From Microvirga thermotolerans (GTDB lineage Bacteria > Pseudomonadota > Alphaproteobacteria > Rhizobiales > Beijerinckiaceae): DNA of 64,000 nt. Shown here in pieces: positions 35,656-47,574 of this stretch. The translations under genes were made by a program, and so were the position numbers. The notes under the pieces are model-generated. The model was not told where the DNA came from. It searched no databases and saw only the letters and a list, made by a program, of their open reading frames with translations. Position 1 is the stretch's first letter, and each line of letters starts with the position of its first letter. The stretch lies in assembly GCF_009363855.1 (NCBI RefSeq), contig NZ_CP045423.1, forward strand, positions 2,696,001-2,760,000. The letters run 5' to 3'.

Positions 35656-36627
35656 GGTGGGGCTGCCCCGCAATGTCGGGGGCGTTTCCGCGGCGGCCGG
35701 GAGGACCGTTTTTTCCCGCGTCTGGAGCAGCTGCGCCGCGACGGAGGCGGCGATCACCGCCGGCTCCTTTCCCTCGATGCCGGGAACGCCGATGGGGCAG
35801 ACGAGCGAGCGGATGCGCTCCTCGGTGAGCCCAAGTTCCCGAAACCTCTTTTCGAACCGTGCCCGCTTCGTGGCGCTGCCGATGAGCCCCACGTAAGGAA
35901 AGCCCCGCTTCAGGGCGGCGGCCGCGATCGCCATGTCGAGGGGATGATCGTGGGTCATGATCAGGACGAGCGCGTCCGGCGGCGCGGCGGCGATCTCCGC
36001 GTCGACATCCTTCAGGAGAACGGGCGTGGCGTGCGCGGGAACGTGCGCGGGAAAGGCGTCCTCCCGCGGGTCGAGCCAGCGCACCGCGAAGGGAAGCGGC
36101 GCCAGCGCCAGGACGAGGGCGCGCCCCACATGCCCCGCCCCGAAGAGCAGGATGGGCCTGCGCACCTCTCCGTGAACCTCCCGCCACTGCGTCCAGGCAT
36201 CGTCGCCGACGGACGAGGAAACCTCCCGCCGGACGCGCCCGGACTCGTCGAACCGGCATTCGGCCGTGAAGAGACCGCCTTCGGCTTCCGCGCCCGCGAG
36301 GGCCTCCAGATCCCTGAGGTCGCGCCTGTCGAAGGTCTCGATCAGGATCTTCACCCGCCCGCCGCAGCACTGGCCGAGATCGGGCCCGAGCGCCTGGTCC
36401 ACGATCCGCGCCGGCCCGCGCCCCTCGTCCAGCATCTCCCGGGCCAGGGCGAGCATCTTCATCTCGAGCTGCCCGCCCCCGATGGTGCCGAAGAACCCGC
36501 CGTCCGGGCGCACGACCATGCGGGCATCCGTCTCCCTCGGAGCCGAGCCCTTCACCGCGTGGACGCTGACGAGAGCCGCCCTGCCGTGGGCGCCGACGAG
36601 ATCGACGAGGCGCCGCCAGGTCCTCAC
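35617..36627 (-). CDS. xdhC: Xanthine dehydrogenase accessory protein XdhC
   Basis: A 336-residue chaperone that binds molybdenum cofactor, helps its sulfuration and inserts it into XdhB. Seen: LVSVHAVKGSAPRETDARMV at the start, GTIGGGQLEMKML, GPDLGQCCGGRVKI, and in the Rossmann-like second domain LLFGAGHVGRALVLALAPLP and YVGLIGSATKRARFEKRF. The start is GTG at 36627, ten bases after the xdhB stop. The last about 12 residues (VIPGPRSGARNP) come from repeat family B, which gives the stop; the natural end was probably earlier. Last gene of xdhABC. Confidence 0.93.
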   Translation of the reverse strand: MRTWRRLVDLVGAHGRAALVSVHAVKGSAPRETDARMVVRPDGGFFGTIGGGQLEMKMLALAREMLDEGRGPARIVDQALGPDLGQCCGGRVKILIETFDRRDLRDLEALAGAEAEGGLFTAECRFDESGRVRREVSSSVGDDAWTQWREVHGEVRRPILLFGAGHVGRALVLALAPLPFAVRWLDPREDAFPAHVPAHATPVLLKDVDAEIAAAPPDALVLIMTHDHPLDMAIAAAALKRGFPYVGLIGSATKRARFEKRFRELGLTEERIRSLVCPIGVPGIEGKEPAVIAASVAAQLLQTREKTVLPAAAETPPTLRGSPTVIPGPRSGARNP

Positions 36628-36637
36628 GCCGCGGCCC

Positions 36638-39004
36638 TCACCCCATCGCCCTTCCCCGCAGGGCCTCACAGGCCCGCAGGATCGCCTCCGGCGTCGCCGG
36701 CGCGTCGAGGGGAACGGGCTTCGACGGATCGAGCGCGTGGACCGCGTCCGCGAGCGCGCAGAACATGCTGTTGGCCAGCATGAGCGGCGGCTCGCCCACC
36801 GCCTTCGAGCGGTAGACCGTCGCCTCGCGGTTGGCGTTGGGATAGAGCGACACGCGGAAATCGGCGGGGACGTCCGAAGCGACGGGGATCTTGTAGGTGG
36901 AGGGCGCATGGGTCAGGAGGCGCCCTTCCCGGTCGAAGACCAGTTCCTCCGTGGTCAGCCATCCCATGCCCTGCACGAAGCCGCCCTCGATCTGGCCGAT
37001 GTCGATGGCCGGGTTCAGGGAACGCCCCACGTCGTGGAGGATGTCGGCCCGCAGGAGGCGGTTCTCGCCGGTGAGGGTGTCGACGATCACCTCCGCACAG
37101 GCCGCCCCGTAGGCGAAGTAGAAGAACGGGCGGCCGGTGGCCTTCTCCCGGTTCCAGGTGATCTTCGGCGTCTTGTAGTGCCCGGCCTCCGACAGGGGAA
37201 TGCGCGCGAGCACGCATTTCTTCGCGAGTTCCGTGAAGGTGAGGCTCTCGTTGCCGGCGAACACGCGGTCGTCGCGGAACTCGACCTGCTCCGGGCTCAC
37301 CCCGTAGAGCTCCGCCGCGTGCGCCGCCATGCGCCGCCGGATCGCGCCCGCCGCGATGCGGGCGGCCATGCCATTGAGGTCGGAGCCGGAGGAGGCCGCG
37401 GTCGGCGAGGTGTTGGGCACCTTCGCCGTCGTCGTCGCGGTGATCCGCACCCGCTCCATGGAGATGCCGAACTCCTCGGCCACCACCTGCGCCACCTTCA
37501 CGTAGAGGCCCTGCCCCATTTCGGTGCCGCCGTGGTTCAGGTGCACGGAGCCGTCCTGATAGACGTGCACGAGCGCGCCCGCCTGGTTGAGATGGGTGAG
37601 CGTGAAGCTGATGCCGAACTTCACCGGCGTGAGCGCGATCCCCCGCTTCATGACCGGCGAGGAGGCGTTGAACGCCGCGATCTCCTCGCGCCGCGCCCGG
37701 TAGGCGGAGGTCTCCTCGAGCCGGCGCACGAGGTTCGTCAGGATGTCGGTTTCCTCCACCTCCATGCCGTAGGGCGTGAGGTTGCGTCCGGGGGCATAGA
37801 AGTTGGCGTAGCGCACGTCGAGCGGGTCGCGCCCGGTCGCCCAGGCGATCCGGTCCATGACGTGCTCGATGGCGAGCATCCCCTGCGGCCCGCCGAAGCC
37901 GCGGAAGGCCGTGTTGGAAACCGTGTTGGTCTTGAGCCGCTTCGACGCGATGCGCGCGGCCGGTATCCAATAGGCGTTGTCGGCATGGAACATCGCACGG
38001 TCGACGACGCCGCCGGACAGGTCCGCGGAATAGCCGCAGCGCGCGAGGAGGTCCACCGCGTAGCCCGCGATCCGGCCCTCCTCGTCGAAGCCCACCCGCC
38101 AGTCGCAGCGGAAGTCGTGCCGCTTGCCGGTGAGGACGAAGTCGTCGTCCCGGTCGAGGCGCAGCTTGCAGGGCCGCCCCGTGACGCGCGCGGCGAGCGC
38201 CGCCGTCACGGCCCATTGCGTCGCCTGGCTTTCCTTGCCGCCGAAGCCGCCGCCCATGCGGCGCGTCTCGCAGGTCACGTAGGCATCGGGCAGGCCGAGC
38301 ACGCGCGCCACCACGTGCTGCACCTCGGTGGGATGCTGCGTGGAGGAATAGACGTGGATATCGCCGTCCTCGCCGGGCACGGCGAGCGCCACCTGCCCTT
38401 CCAGATAGAAGTGCTCCTGGCCGCCGATGCGGAAACAGCCTTCGAGCCGGCGCGGCGCCTGGGCGATGGCCGCATCCGCATCGCCGCGGCCGAAGGCGTA
38501 GTCCGGCATCACCGTCTCGCCGCGCGCCAGCGCATCCTCGACGGTGACGCTCGGCGTCTCCGCCTCGATCTCCACCACCGCGCGGCGTGCGGCGCGGCGC
38601 GCCGCCTCGCGGGTCGTGGCGACCACGGCGAACAGGGCCTGGCCGTGGAAGCTCACTTCGGTTTCGGCGAAGAGCGGATCGTCCCCGAAGGCGGGAGAGA
38701 CGTCGTTCTTTCCCGGAACGTCCCTCGCGGTCAGGACGGCCACCACGCCGGGCTCGGACCGCACCGCCGACAGGTCGAGGGCAACGAGCCTTCCCCGCGC
38801 CTTCGGCGACTGGCCGATGGCGATGTGGAGCGTCCCGTCCGGCTCGCGGATGTCGTCGATGTACTGGGCGAGGCCCTGCACGTGCTTGAATCCGGAATCG
38901 TGCGGCAGGGGCCGGTGCACATGGCGAAGCGCCTCCGCCTGCCCCTCGCCCTCCCGCAGGGAGGAGATAGGCGATGCGCCGTCCATCTTGATCATCTCGC
39001 CCAT
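36638..39004 (-). CDS. xdhB: Xanthine dehydrogenase large (molybdenum) subunit
   Basis: The 788-residue Mo-binding subunit. Domains: N-terminal part RHVHRPLPHDSGFKHVQGLA and YIDDIREPDGTLHIAIG, Mo-cofactor loops MGGGFGGKESQATQ and FRGFGGPQGMLAIEHVMD, GTEMGQGLYVKVAQV, and the catalytic Glu in KAVGEPPLMLANS near the end. It hydroxylates hypoxanthine and xanthine to urate with XdhA. The ATG at 39004 lies four bases after the xdhA stop. It depends on the cofactor pathway begun by MoaA. Confidence 0.96.
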   Translation of the reverse strand: MGEMIKMDGASPISSLREGEGQAEALRHVHRPLPHDSGFKHVQGLAQYIDDIREPDGTLHIAIGQSPKARGRLVALDLSAVRSEPGVVAVLTARDVPGKNDVSPAFGDDPLFAETEVSFHGQALFAVVATTREAARRAARRAVVEIEAETPSVTVEDALARGETVMPDYAFGRGDADAAIAQAPRRLEGCFRIGGQEHFYLEGQVALAVPGEDGDIHVYSSTQHPTEVQHVVARVLGLPDAYVTCETRRMGGGFGGKESQATQWAVTAALAARVTGRPCKLRLDRDDDFVLTGKRHDFRCDWRVGFDEEGRIAGYAVDLLARCGYSADLSGGVVDRAMFHADNAYWIPAARIASKRLKTNTVSNTAFRGFGGPQGMLAIEHVMDRIAWATGRDPLDVRYANFYAPGRNLTPYGMEVEETDILTNLVRRLEETSAYRARREEIAAFNASSPVMKRGIALTPVKFGISFTLTHLNQAGALVHVYQDGSVHLNHGGTEMGQGLYVKVAQVVAEEFGISMERVRITATTTAKVPNTSPTAASSGSDLNGMAARIAAGAIRRRMAAHAAELYGVSPEQVEFRDDRVFAGNESLTFTELAKKCVLARIPLSEAGHYKTPKITWNREKATGRPFFYFAYGAACAEVIVDTLTGENRLLRADILHDVGRSLNPAIDIGQIEGGFVQGMGWLTTEELVFDREGRLLTHAPSTYKIPVASDVPADFRVSLYPNANREATVYRSKAVGEPPLMLANSMFCALADAVHALDPSKPVPLDAPATPEAILRACEALRGRAMG

Positions 39005-39008
39005 CGCC

Positions 39009-40496
39009 CTACTCCGCCGCTTCCATCGCCTCGCGAACGCCGACGATCCGCGTGGCACGGGTCGCGCCGGAGGCCACTTCGCTCAGCGCCTTGAAGAGGA
39101 GATTGCGGGCCACCGTCGAGCGATAGGCGGCCGAAGCCCGGTGATCGGTCATCGGCTGATAGTCCCGCCCCAGCGCCGCCATCGCCTCGCCCCAGGAGCC
39201 CGGATCGTCGAGGGAGATTCCCGCGAGCGCCCGCTCCGCTTCCGCCGCGCGCTTGGGCGTGCCCGCCATGCCGCCGAAGGCGATCCGCGCCCCCGCGATG
39301 CGGCGACCGTCGAGCGTGAAGCGGAAGGCCCCCATCACCGCCGAGATGTCCTCGTCGAACCGCTTCGAGACCTTGAAGGCGCGGAACGCCTGGCCGGGCC
39401 CGAGCTTCGGCACCAGCACGCGGCGCACGTATTCGCCCGGCGCCCGGTCCTGCCGCCGGTAGGCAATGAAGAAGCTTTCCAGGGGAAGGGTGCGGGTTGC
39501 GCCGCCGCCGCGCAGCTCGAGCGTTGCTCCGAGAGCGATCAGGGCCGGCGCGAGATCGCCGATGGGCGAGCCGTTGGCGATGTTGCCGCCGACGGTGCCA
39601 GAGGCGCGGATCTGCGCCGAGCCGAACCGGCGCACGAGTTCGCCGAGATCGGGGTCGATGCGGGCAAGGCTCCGGTGCGCCTCCGCATGGGTCACGGTCG
39701 CGCCGAGCGAAAGGAGGTCGGCGCCGTCCTCGATCCGGTCGAGATCCGCCACGCGCCCGAGCCAGATGACCTTGTCGAGGTCCGCCAGGGCCTTGGTGAC
39801 CCACAGGCCCACGTCCGTGCTGCCGGCCACGAGCGTGGCGTCGGGATGGCGGGCGTAGAGCGCGGCAAGGGAATCCTCGGTCGCCGGCGCGGCGAAGAAC
39901 CGGGTCTCGTCGCCGACGAACACGTCGCGCCCGTCCGCCATCGCGGCCAGGGCTTCCGCCGTGTCCGCGTCTGCGGCCGAAAACGCATCGGCAGGCGCGC
40001 CGTCGCAGGCCCTGAGCGCCGCGTCGACGATGGGGCGGTAGCCCGTGCAGCGGCAGAGATTGCCGGCAAGCGCATCGTTGACGTTCTCGCGGGTCAGCGG
40101 GCGCTCGCCCTCGTGATAGAGGGCGAAGAGGCTCATGACGATGCCCGGCGTGCAGAAGCCGCACTGCGAAGCATGGCTCTCCGCCATCGCCGCCTGAACG
40201 GGATGCAGCCGGCCACCGGCGGCGAGATCCTCGACCGTCACGACCTCGGCGCCGTCCACCTGGCCGAGCAGGAGAATGCAGGCGTTGACCGGCTCGTAAT
40301 GCACCCGGCCGCCGCGGAGCCGGCCGAGCGTGACGGTGCAGGCGCCGCAATCCCCCTCGGCGCAGCCCTCCTTGGTTCCGACGTGCCGCTGCTGCAGTCT
40401 CAAGTAATCCAGAAGCGTGGTGCGGGGGTGAAATTCGGCAATGTCGACCGGCCGTCCATGCCGCCAAAAGCGGATCGCTTCTCGTCTCACGTTCAT
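39009..40496 (-). CDS. xdhA: Xanthine dehydrogenase small (FeS/FAD) subunit
   Basis: A 495-residue electron-transfer subunit. First 2Fe-2S domain: GCAEGDCGACTVTLG (about 43-58); second: ASQCGFCTPGIVMSLFALY and GNLCRCTGYRPIVDA (about 108-155). FAD-binding domain: DATLVAGSTDVGLWVTKALA and GTVGGNIANGSPIGDLAPAL, then the CO-dehydrogenase flavoprotein C-terminal domain with the end GVREAMEAAE. First gene of xdhABC. Hypoxanthine and xanthine oxidation to urate passes electrons to NAD+. A hairpin 16 bases upstream separates it from the glyoxalase gene. Confidence 0.96.
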   Translation of the reverse strand: MNVRREAIRFWRHGRPVDIAEFHPRTTLLDYLRLQQRHVGTKEGCAEGDCGACTVTLGRLRGGRVHYEPVNACILLLGQVDGAEVVTVEDLAAGGRLHPVQAAMAESHASQCGFCTPGIVMSLFALYHEGERPLTRENVNDALAGNLCRCTGYRPIVDAALRACDGAPADAFSAADADTAEALAAMADGRDVFVGDETRFFAAPATEDSLAALYARHPDATLVAGSTDVGLWVTKALADLDKVIWLGRVADLDRIEDGADLLSLGATVTHAEAHRSLARIDPDLGELVRRFGSAQIRASGTVGGNIANGSPIGDLAPALIALGATLELRGGGATRTLPLESFFIAYRRQDRAPGEYVRRVLVPKLGPGQAFRAFKVSKRFDEDISAVMGAFRFTLDGRRIAGARIAFGGMAGTPKRAAEAERALAGISLDDPGSWGEAMAALGRDYQPMTDHRASAAYRSTVARNLLFKALSEVASGATRATRIVGVREAMEAAE

Positions 40497-40511
40497 CCTC
40501 CGCCGGGGAAG

Positions 40512-40536
40512 CCCGGCTCGCCCATGGTGAGCCGGG
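40512..40536 (-). terminator. Hairpin upstream of xdhA
   Basis: CCCGGCTC, 9 bases, GAGCCGGG. It lies after the glyoxalase stop and before xdhA, in the same direction, so it may end the glyoxalase transcript or sit in the xdh leader. Confidence 0.35.
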
Positions 40537-40608
40537 TCGCGGGATGGGGCAAGACCCTTTCGGCGGGTCCCGGGCCGGAAGGGCCGTCCCGCCTGCGAAC
40601 CGCCAGGC

Positions 40609-41049
40609 TCACCACGTCCCGGTGTTGGGCATGGAGGCCCAGGGCTCCTGCGGAGGCTTCGGCTCCCCGCGCTGGAGGAGCTCGATGGAGATGTTGTCGG
40701 GCGTCTTGACGAAGGCCATGTAGCCGTCGCGGGGCGGGCGGTTGATGGTGACGCCCGCCCCCATCAGCCTGCGGCAGGTCTCGTAGATGTCGTCCACCCG
40801 ATAGGCGAGGTGGCCGAAATTGCGCCCGCCCGAGTACTCGTGCTCATCCCAGTTGTAGGTGAGCTCCAGCAGGGGGGCCTTCGTCTCCTTGGCCTTTTCG
40901 ACGTCCCCCGGAGCCGCCAGGAAGACCAGGGTGTAGCGCCCCTTCTCGTTCTCGGTGCGGCGGACCTCGACGAGGCCGAACTTGTTGCAGAAGAAGTCGA
41001 GGGATTGCTCGAGGTTCGACACGCGAACCATCGTGTGCAGGTATTCCAT
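40609..41049 (-). CDS. gloA: Lactoylglutathione lyase-like VOC protein
   Basis: A 146-residue single-domain glyoxalase-I-type protein. Marks: [20 protein letters not shown] with the first metal-ligand His, [16 protein letters not shown] with a Glu ligand, [18 protein letters not shown] with His, and [16 protein letters not shown] with the last Glu. These fit the metal-dependent glyoxalase I pattern, which turns hemithioacetal of methylglyoxal and glutathione into lactoylglutathione. The ATG has AAGGAG at the right distance. Glutathione recycling would use the gor gene at 10378-11763. Confidence 0.88.
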   Translation of the reverse strand: MEYLHTMVRVSNLEQSLDFFCNKFGLVEVRRTENEKGRYTLVFLAAPGDVEKAKETKAPLLELTYNWDEHEYSGGRNFGHLAYRVDDIYETCRRLMGAGVTINRPPRDGYMAFVKTPDNISIELLQRGEPKPPQEPWASMPNTGTW

Positions 41050-41240
41050 GGTCGTCTCCTTATCATCGCGCATGAGTGATGGCGCATCCGGATATCGGAT
41101 CAAGCCCGGCCTGTCGGGGCTGGGGGCGAATCCCATATCTTCAGGAGTCGTTTACCTTTCCCTGCCTTCCTCTGCACTGCCTTGCGGAGCCGAGCGCGGG
41201 CCCTAGATGGCAATGAAATTTCATGGCGGCAGGAGATCGC

Positions 41241-43901
41241 ATGCGTCCCGAGGAGTCCCATATCGTCCGGCTGAAGGACTACCGGCCCAGCGACTTCCTC
41301 ATCGACCGGGTGGAGCTCGACGTGCGGCTCGATCCGCGTGCCACCCGCGTCACGGCCACGTTGAGCCTTCGCCCCAATCCGAAGGGCCGTCCGGACGCGC
41401 CGCTCGTCCTCGACGGGGACGAACTCGTCCTCAAGGGCCTGAGCCTCGACGGCCGCGCCCTGCCCGCGGGGGAGTTCGAGGCAGGCCCGCAGGCGCTCAC
41501 CATCAGCCAGCCGCCGCGGCAGCCCTTCACTCTCACGGTCGAGACCGAGATCGATCCCACCGCCAACACCAAGCTCATGGGGCTCTACCGCTCGGGCGGG
41601 AACTACTGTACGCAATGCGAGGCGGACGGCTTCCGCCGCATCACCTATTTCCTCGACCGGCCGGACGTGCTCTCCGTCTACACCACCCGCATCGAGGCCG
41701 ACCGGGACGAGGCTCCCGTGCTGCTCGGGAACGGCAACCCCGTGGAGCGCGGGGCGGTCGCGGGCACGAACCGCCACTATGCCGTGTGGCACGACCCCTA
41801 CCCCAAGCCGTCCTACCTCTTCGCGCTCGTCGGCGGAAGGCTCGGCCACGTGGGCAAGACCTTCGTCACCATGAGCGGACGCCCCGTGCGGTTGAAGGTG
41901 TACGTGGAGCCGGGCAAGGAGGATCGTGCGGGCTACGCGCTCGACGCGCTCGAGCGCTCCATGCGCTGGGACGAAAAGGTCTTCGGGAGGGAATACGACC
42001 TCGACGAGTTCAACATCGTCGCCGTGTCCGACTTCAACATGGGCGCGATGGAGAACAAGGGGCTCAACATCTTCAACGACAAATACGTGCTGGCGAGCCC
42101 CGAGACCGCGACCGACGCGGACTACGCCAACATCGAGGCGATCATCGCCCACGAGTACTTCCACAACTGGTCGGGCAACCGGGTCACCTGCCGCGACTGG
42201 TTCCAGCTCTGCCTCAAGGAGGGGCTGACCGTCTTCCGCGACCAGGAGTTCTCCTCCGACGAGCGCTCCCGCCCCGTGCACCGCATCGCCGAGGTGAAAA
42301 CCCTGCGCGCGCGCCAGTTCCCGGAGGATGCGAGCCCCCTCGCCCATCCGGTCCGGCCGCAGCAGTACCGGGAGATCAACAACTTCTACACCGCGACGGT
42401 CTACGAGAAGGGCGCCGAGATCGTGCGCATGCTCAAGACGCTGATCGGCGACGAGGACTTCCGGCGCGGGATGGATCTCTACTTCGAGCGCTGCGACGGC
42501 ACCGCGGCGACCGTCGAGGACTTCCTCGACGCCTTTGCGACGGTGACAGGCCGCGATCTCGGCCATTTCGCGCGCTGGTATGCGCAGGCCGGAACGCCGC
42601 GCGTCACGGTCGGCGGCACCTACGACGCTGCGGCGCAGACCTACCGACTCGACTTCGCGCAGTCGACGCCTCCCACGCCCGGCCAGCCGCAGAAGGAGCC
42701 CATGGCGATCCCGGTCCGCCTCGGCCTCGTGGCGCGCGACGGAACGGCGCTCCCGGCCCGGTCCGAGCGGGTGAGCCCGCAGGGCGTCTTCCTCTTCGAC
42801 AAGGCGCAGGACAGCCTCGTCTTCACCGGCGTGACGTCGCCGCCGGTGCCGTCCCTGTTCCGGGATTTCTCCGCCCCGGTGCGCACCTCGCTCGACCTCA
42901 CGGACGAGGATCTCCTCGTGCTTCTTCGGCACGACACGGATGCGTTCAACCGCTGGCAGGCGGGCCAGACGGTCGCCATGCGCCTCCTCGTCGCTCTCGC
43001 GACGGGAGCGGCCGCGCCCGATGGGAACTTCGACGCGCTCGCGCAGGCCCTGCGCGATTTCGTGATCCGCGATGCCGAGCGGGATCCGGCCTTCGCCGCC
43101 CTCGTCCTGACCCTGCCGGGGGAGTCCGACGTGGCGCAGGAGATCGGCGCGGACGTGGACCCCGACGCGATTCATCGCGCCCGCCGGGAGCTTCGCCGCA
43201 TCGTCGCCACCGTCTGCCGGGACGCTCTGGCCGACATCTACGACAGGTTCGCGGAAACGGGACCCTACAGCCCCGATGCGGCGAGCGCCGGCCGCCGCGC
43301 CCTGCGCAATGTCTGCCTCGACCTTCTCGCCGCCGCGGATGCGGGCCTGGGCGAGCGGATGGCGAGCGCGCAGTTCGAGGCGGCGAGCAACATGACCGAC
43401 CGGCTCGCCGCGCTCGGCGTGCTGACGACCCTGCCCGGAGCGGCGAGAGAGGACGCCCTCGCCGCCTTCGGCGAGCGCTACGCAGGCGAACCGCTCGTGC
43501 TCGACAAGTGGTTCACGCTGCAGGCTTCGATCCAGGAGGACGGGACGCTCCAGCGCATCCGCAGCCTGATGGAGCATCCCGCCTTCTCCATCGGCAATCC
43601 CAACCGCGTGCGGTCGCTGGTCGGCAGCTTCGCCATGCTCAACCCGACTCAGTTCAATCGTCCCGACGGCCAGGGCTACGACTTCGTCGCCGATGTCGTC
43701 CTGCGCGTCGATCCACTGAATCCACAGGTCGCGGCGCGCCTGCTCACCGCTTTCGCCACCTGGCGGATCATGGAGGAAGGGCGCCGGAACCGTGCCTGCG
43801 AGGCCCTTCGGCGCATTGCGGAAAACGCGAGTCTTTCCCGTGACGTAGCGGATATCGTGCACCGTTCGCTCGAAGATGCGCCGCGCTCGGCAACGCCTTG
43901 A
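41241..43901 (+). CDS. pepN: Aminopeptidase N (M1 family)
   Basis: An 886-residue zinc aminopeptidase. Seen: the exopeptidase motif MGAMENKGLNIFNDKY, the zinc site HEYFHNWSGNRVT (His304, His308), the downstream Glu in LKEGLTVFRDQEF, and the large helical C-terminal part with NPNRVRSLVGSFAMLNP. This is the Gram-negative PepN branch, about 870-890 residues in the family. I chose the ATG at 41241 over 41223 because AGGAG lies five bases upstream. It digests peptides in the cytoplasm. Divergent from the glyoxalase gene. Confidence 0.95.
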   Translation: MRPEESHIVRLKDYRPSDFLIDRVELDVRLDPRATRVTATLSLRPNPKGRPDAPLVLDGDELVLKGLSLDGRALPAGEFEAGPQALTISQPPRQPFTLTVETEIDPTANTKLMGLYRSGGNYCTQCEADGFRRITYFLDRPDVLSVYTTRIEADRDEAPVLLGNGNPVERGAVAGTNRHYAVWHDPYPKPSYLFALVGGRLGHVGKTFVTMSGRPVRLKVYVEPGKEDRAGYALDALERSMRWDEKVFGREYDLDEFNIVAVSDFNMGAMENKGLNIFNDKYVLASPETATDADYANIEAIIAHEYFHNWSGNRVTCRDWFQLCLKEGLTVFRDQEFSSDERSRPVHRIAEVKTLRARQFPEDASPLAHPVRPQQYREINNFYTATVYEKGAEIVRMLKTLIGDEDFRRGMDLYFERCDGTAATVEDFLDAFATVTGRDLGHFARWYAQAGTPRVTVGGTYDAAAQTYRLDFAQSTPPTPGQPQKEPMAIPVRLGLVARDGTALPARSERVSPQGVFLFDKAQDSLVFTGVTSPPVPSLFRDFSAPVRTSLDLTDEDLLVLLRHDTDAFNRWQAGQTVAMRLLVALATGAAAPDGNFDALAQALRDFVIRDAERDPAFAALVLTLPGESDVAQEIGADVDPDAIHRARRELRRIVATVCRDALADIYDRFAETGPYSPDAASAGRRALRNVCLDLLAAADAGLGERMASAQFEAASNMTDRLAALGVLTTLPGAAREDALAAFGERYAGEPLVLDKWFTLQASIQEDGTLQRIRSLMEHPAFSIGNPNRVRSLVGSFAMLNPTQFNRPDGQGYDFVADVVLRVDPLNPQVAARLLTAFATWRIMEEGRRNRACEALRRIAENASLSRDVADIVHRSLEDAPRSATP

Positions 43902-44023
43902 GGGAGCTTATGTTTTTGAGGGATCGGAGATTGCCTTCTTCCCTAACGGAATATTAAAAATTTTGTCCTACACAGCCTTTGCACAGCTGGACAAATCACG
44001 CGGCGATGATTCTATTGTTAGTG

Positions 44024-44054
44024 ATTCGGAAAGATGCGGCACGTCCTTCCGAAT
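44024..44054. promoter_or_regulatory. Inverted repeat upstream of the sensor kinase
   Basis: ATTCGGAA, 15 bases, TTCCGAAT, in a gap (43902-44086) that is clearly lower in GC than the genes. It may be an operator or a leader hairpin. Confidence 0.35.
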
Positions 44055-44086
44055 AGGGACAACGAGGGATTCCGGAGGGAAATCGC

Positions 44087-46414
<2,328 letters not shown>

Positions 46415-46457
46415 GCGGTACGTCGAATGCCGGGGCGGCGACCGGTTGAGAACCGGA

Positions 46458-47366
46458 TCAGTCCCGGTTCCAGCTCTCCACCATCCGCACGGCGTTCCCG
46501 GTCAAGGCGAGGCCCAGCATTTTGCGCGCGCGGTAGAGGCGGACCCGTGCGAGGCAACCGAAGGCCAGCCCGCGCTCCCGGGGCGTCGCGAGCCTGTCGG
46601 AGCGCAGGATCCTGACGATCTCGCCCGCGGGCGAGGCGGCGATCGCGAGGCTTCGCGCCAGCCATTTCGCCATGCCGAAGACGCCGGGTCCGATCCCCTC
46701 GAAGTCGTGGGCGATATGCCTGTCCCACCGGCGCGTCAGCTCCTCGAACGACCGGCACGGCGGCGTGTAGACGCGCATGCCCGGCGCGTAAGCGATCCGG
46801 AAACCGAGCGCCGTGGCCCGCCGCCCCCAGTCGGTGTCCTCCATGACCGCAATCCCGCCGAAGGGTCCCACGGCTTCGAATACGCTCCTGCGCACCGCCA
46901 TGTTCCCGGTCGCCGCGTAACGGTCCCGCTCCACGTAGAGCTTCACGCGGTAGCTGAAGACATGCTCGTACGCCTCGATGGCGGTGGCGTATCCGTCCCG
47001 CTGCTGCGCCACGCGGATGTCGCCTGCGAGGCAGTGCACCTCCGGCTCGGCGTCGAAGCGGGCGACCATCTCGCGGATCCATCCGGGTGCCACGATGCAG
47101 TCGGCATCGATGAAGGCGAGGATATCGGCGCGGGCCACGGCTGCCCCGCGGTTCCGCGCCGGGCCGGGGCCCGGGGTCGACTCGCGCTCGAGACGGACCC
47201 CCGAGCAGACCGCCTCCGGCAGAACCCGCGAGCCGTTGTCGACGACGATGATCTCGAAGGGAATGCCGTCGTCCCGCTGCCTCTCGAGCGCATCGAGGCA
47301 GCGGCGCAGGTCATCCGGCTCGTTGAGATGCGGAATGATGACGCTGACACGGGGATGAGGTGACAT
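46458..47366 (-). CDS. Family 2 glycosyltransferase
   Basis: A 302-residue GT-A fold enzyme. Marks: PRVSVIIPHLNEPDDLRRCL at the start, EIIVVDNGSRVLPEAVC, the DxD metal site in FIDADCIVAPGWIREMV, and the catalytic acidic pair in GGIAVMEDTDWGRRATALG. The C-terminal part is basic and could sit on the membrane surface. Likely role: transfer of sugar to lipid, polysaccharide or protein; the substrate is unknown. The ATG at 47366 (MSPHPRVSVI) was chosen; longer frames lack conserved residues. Confidence 0.88.
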   Translation of the reverse strand: MSPHPRVSVIIPHLNEPDDLRRCLDALERQRDDGIPFEIIVVDNGSRVLPEAVCSGVRLERESTPGPGPARNRGAAVARADILAFIDADCIVAPGWIREMVARFDAEPEVHCLAGDIRVAQQRDGYATAIEAYEHVFSYRVKLYVERDRYAATGNMAVRRSVFEAVGPFGGIAVMEDTDWGRRATALGFRIAYAPGMRVYTPPCRSFEELTRRWDRHIAHDFEGIGPGVFGMAKWLARSLAIAASPAGEIVRILRSDRLATPRERGLAFGCLARVRLYRARKMLGLALTGNAVRMVESWNRD

Positions 47367-47574
47367 CGGAACCTGCAGGACGGATCGTTGACGCCGCCGC
47401 CGCAGAGCCGGTCCGCGCGGCATGGCCGCCATCCTACCAGACCGCAACCGGCGCGCGGCAGTCCTGGGCCGGTTGGGCTCTCCGACTATTCCGGTGCAGA
47501 ACGCGCGCGGCCCTCCCCCTGAAGGCGCCGGCGCCATTCCAAAGGGGTAATCCGGCCCGCCCCTCGCGTGGAGG

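Noticed and set aside
36266..39094. Long plus-strand open frame opposite xdhC and xdhB
   Set aside because: Same shadow effect; the XdhB catalytic and cofactor motifs are on the minus strand.
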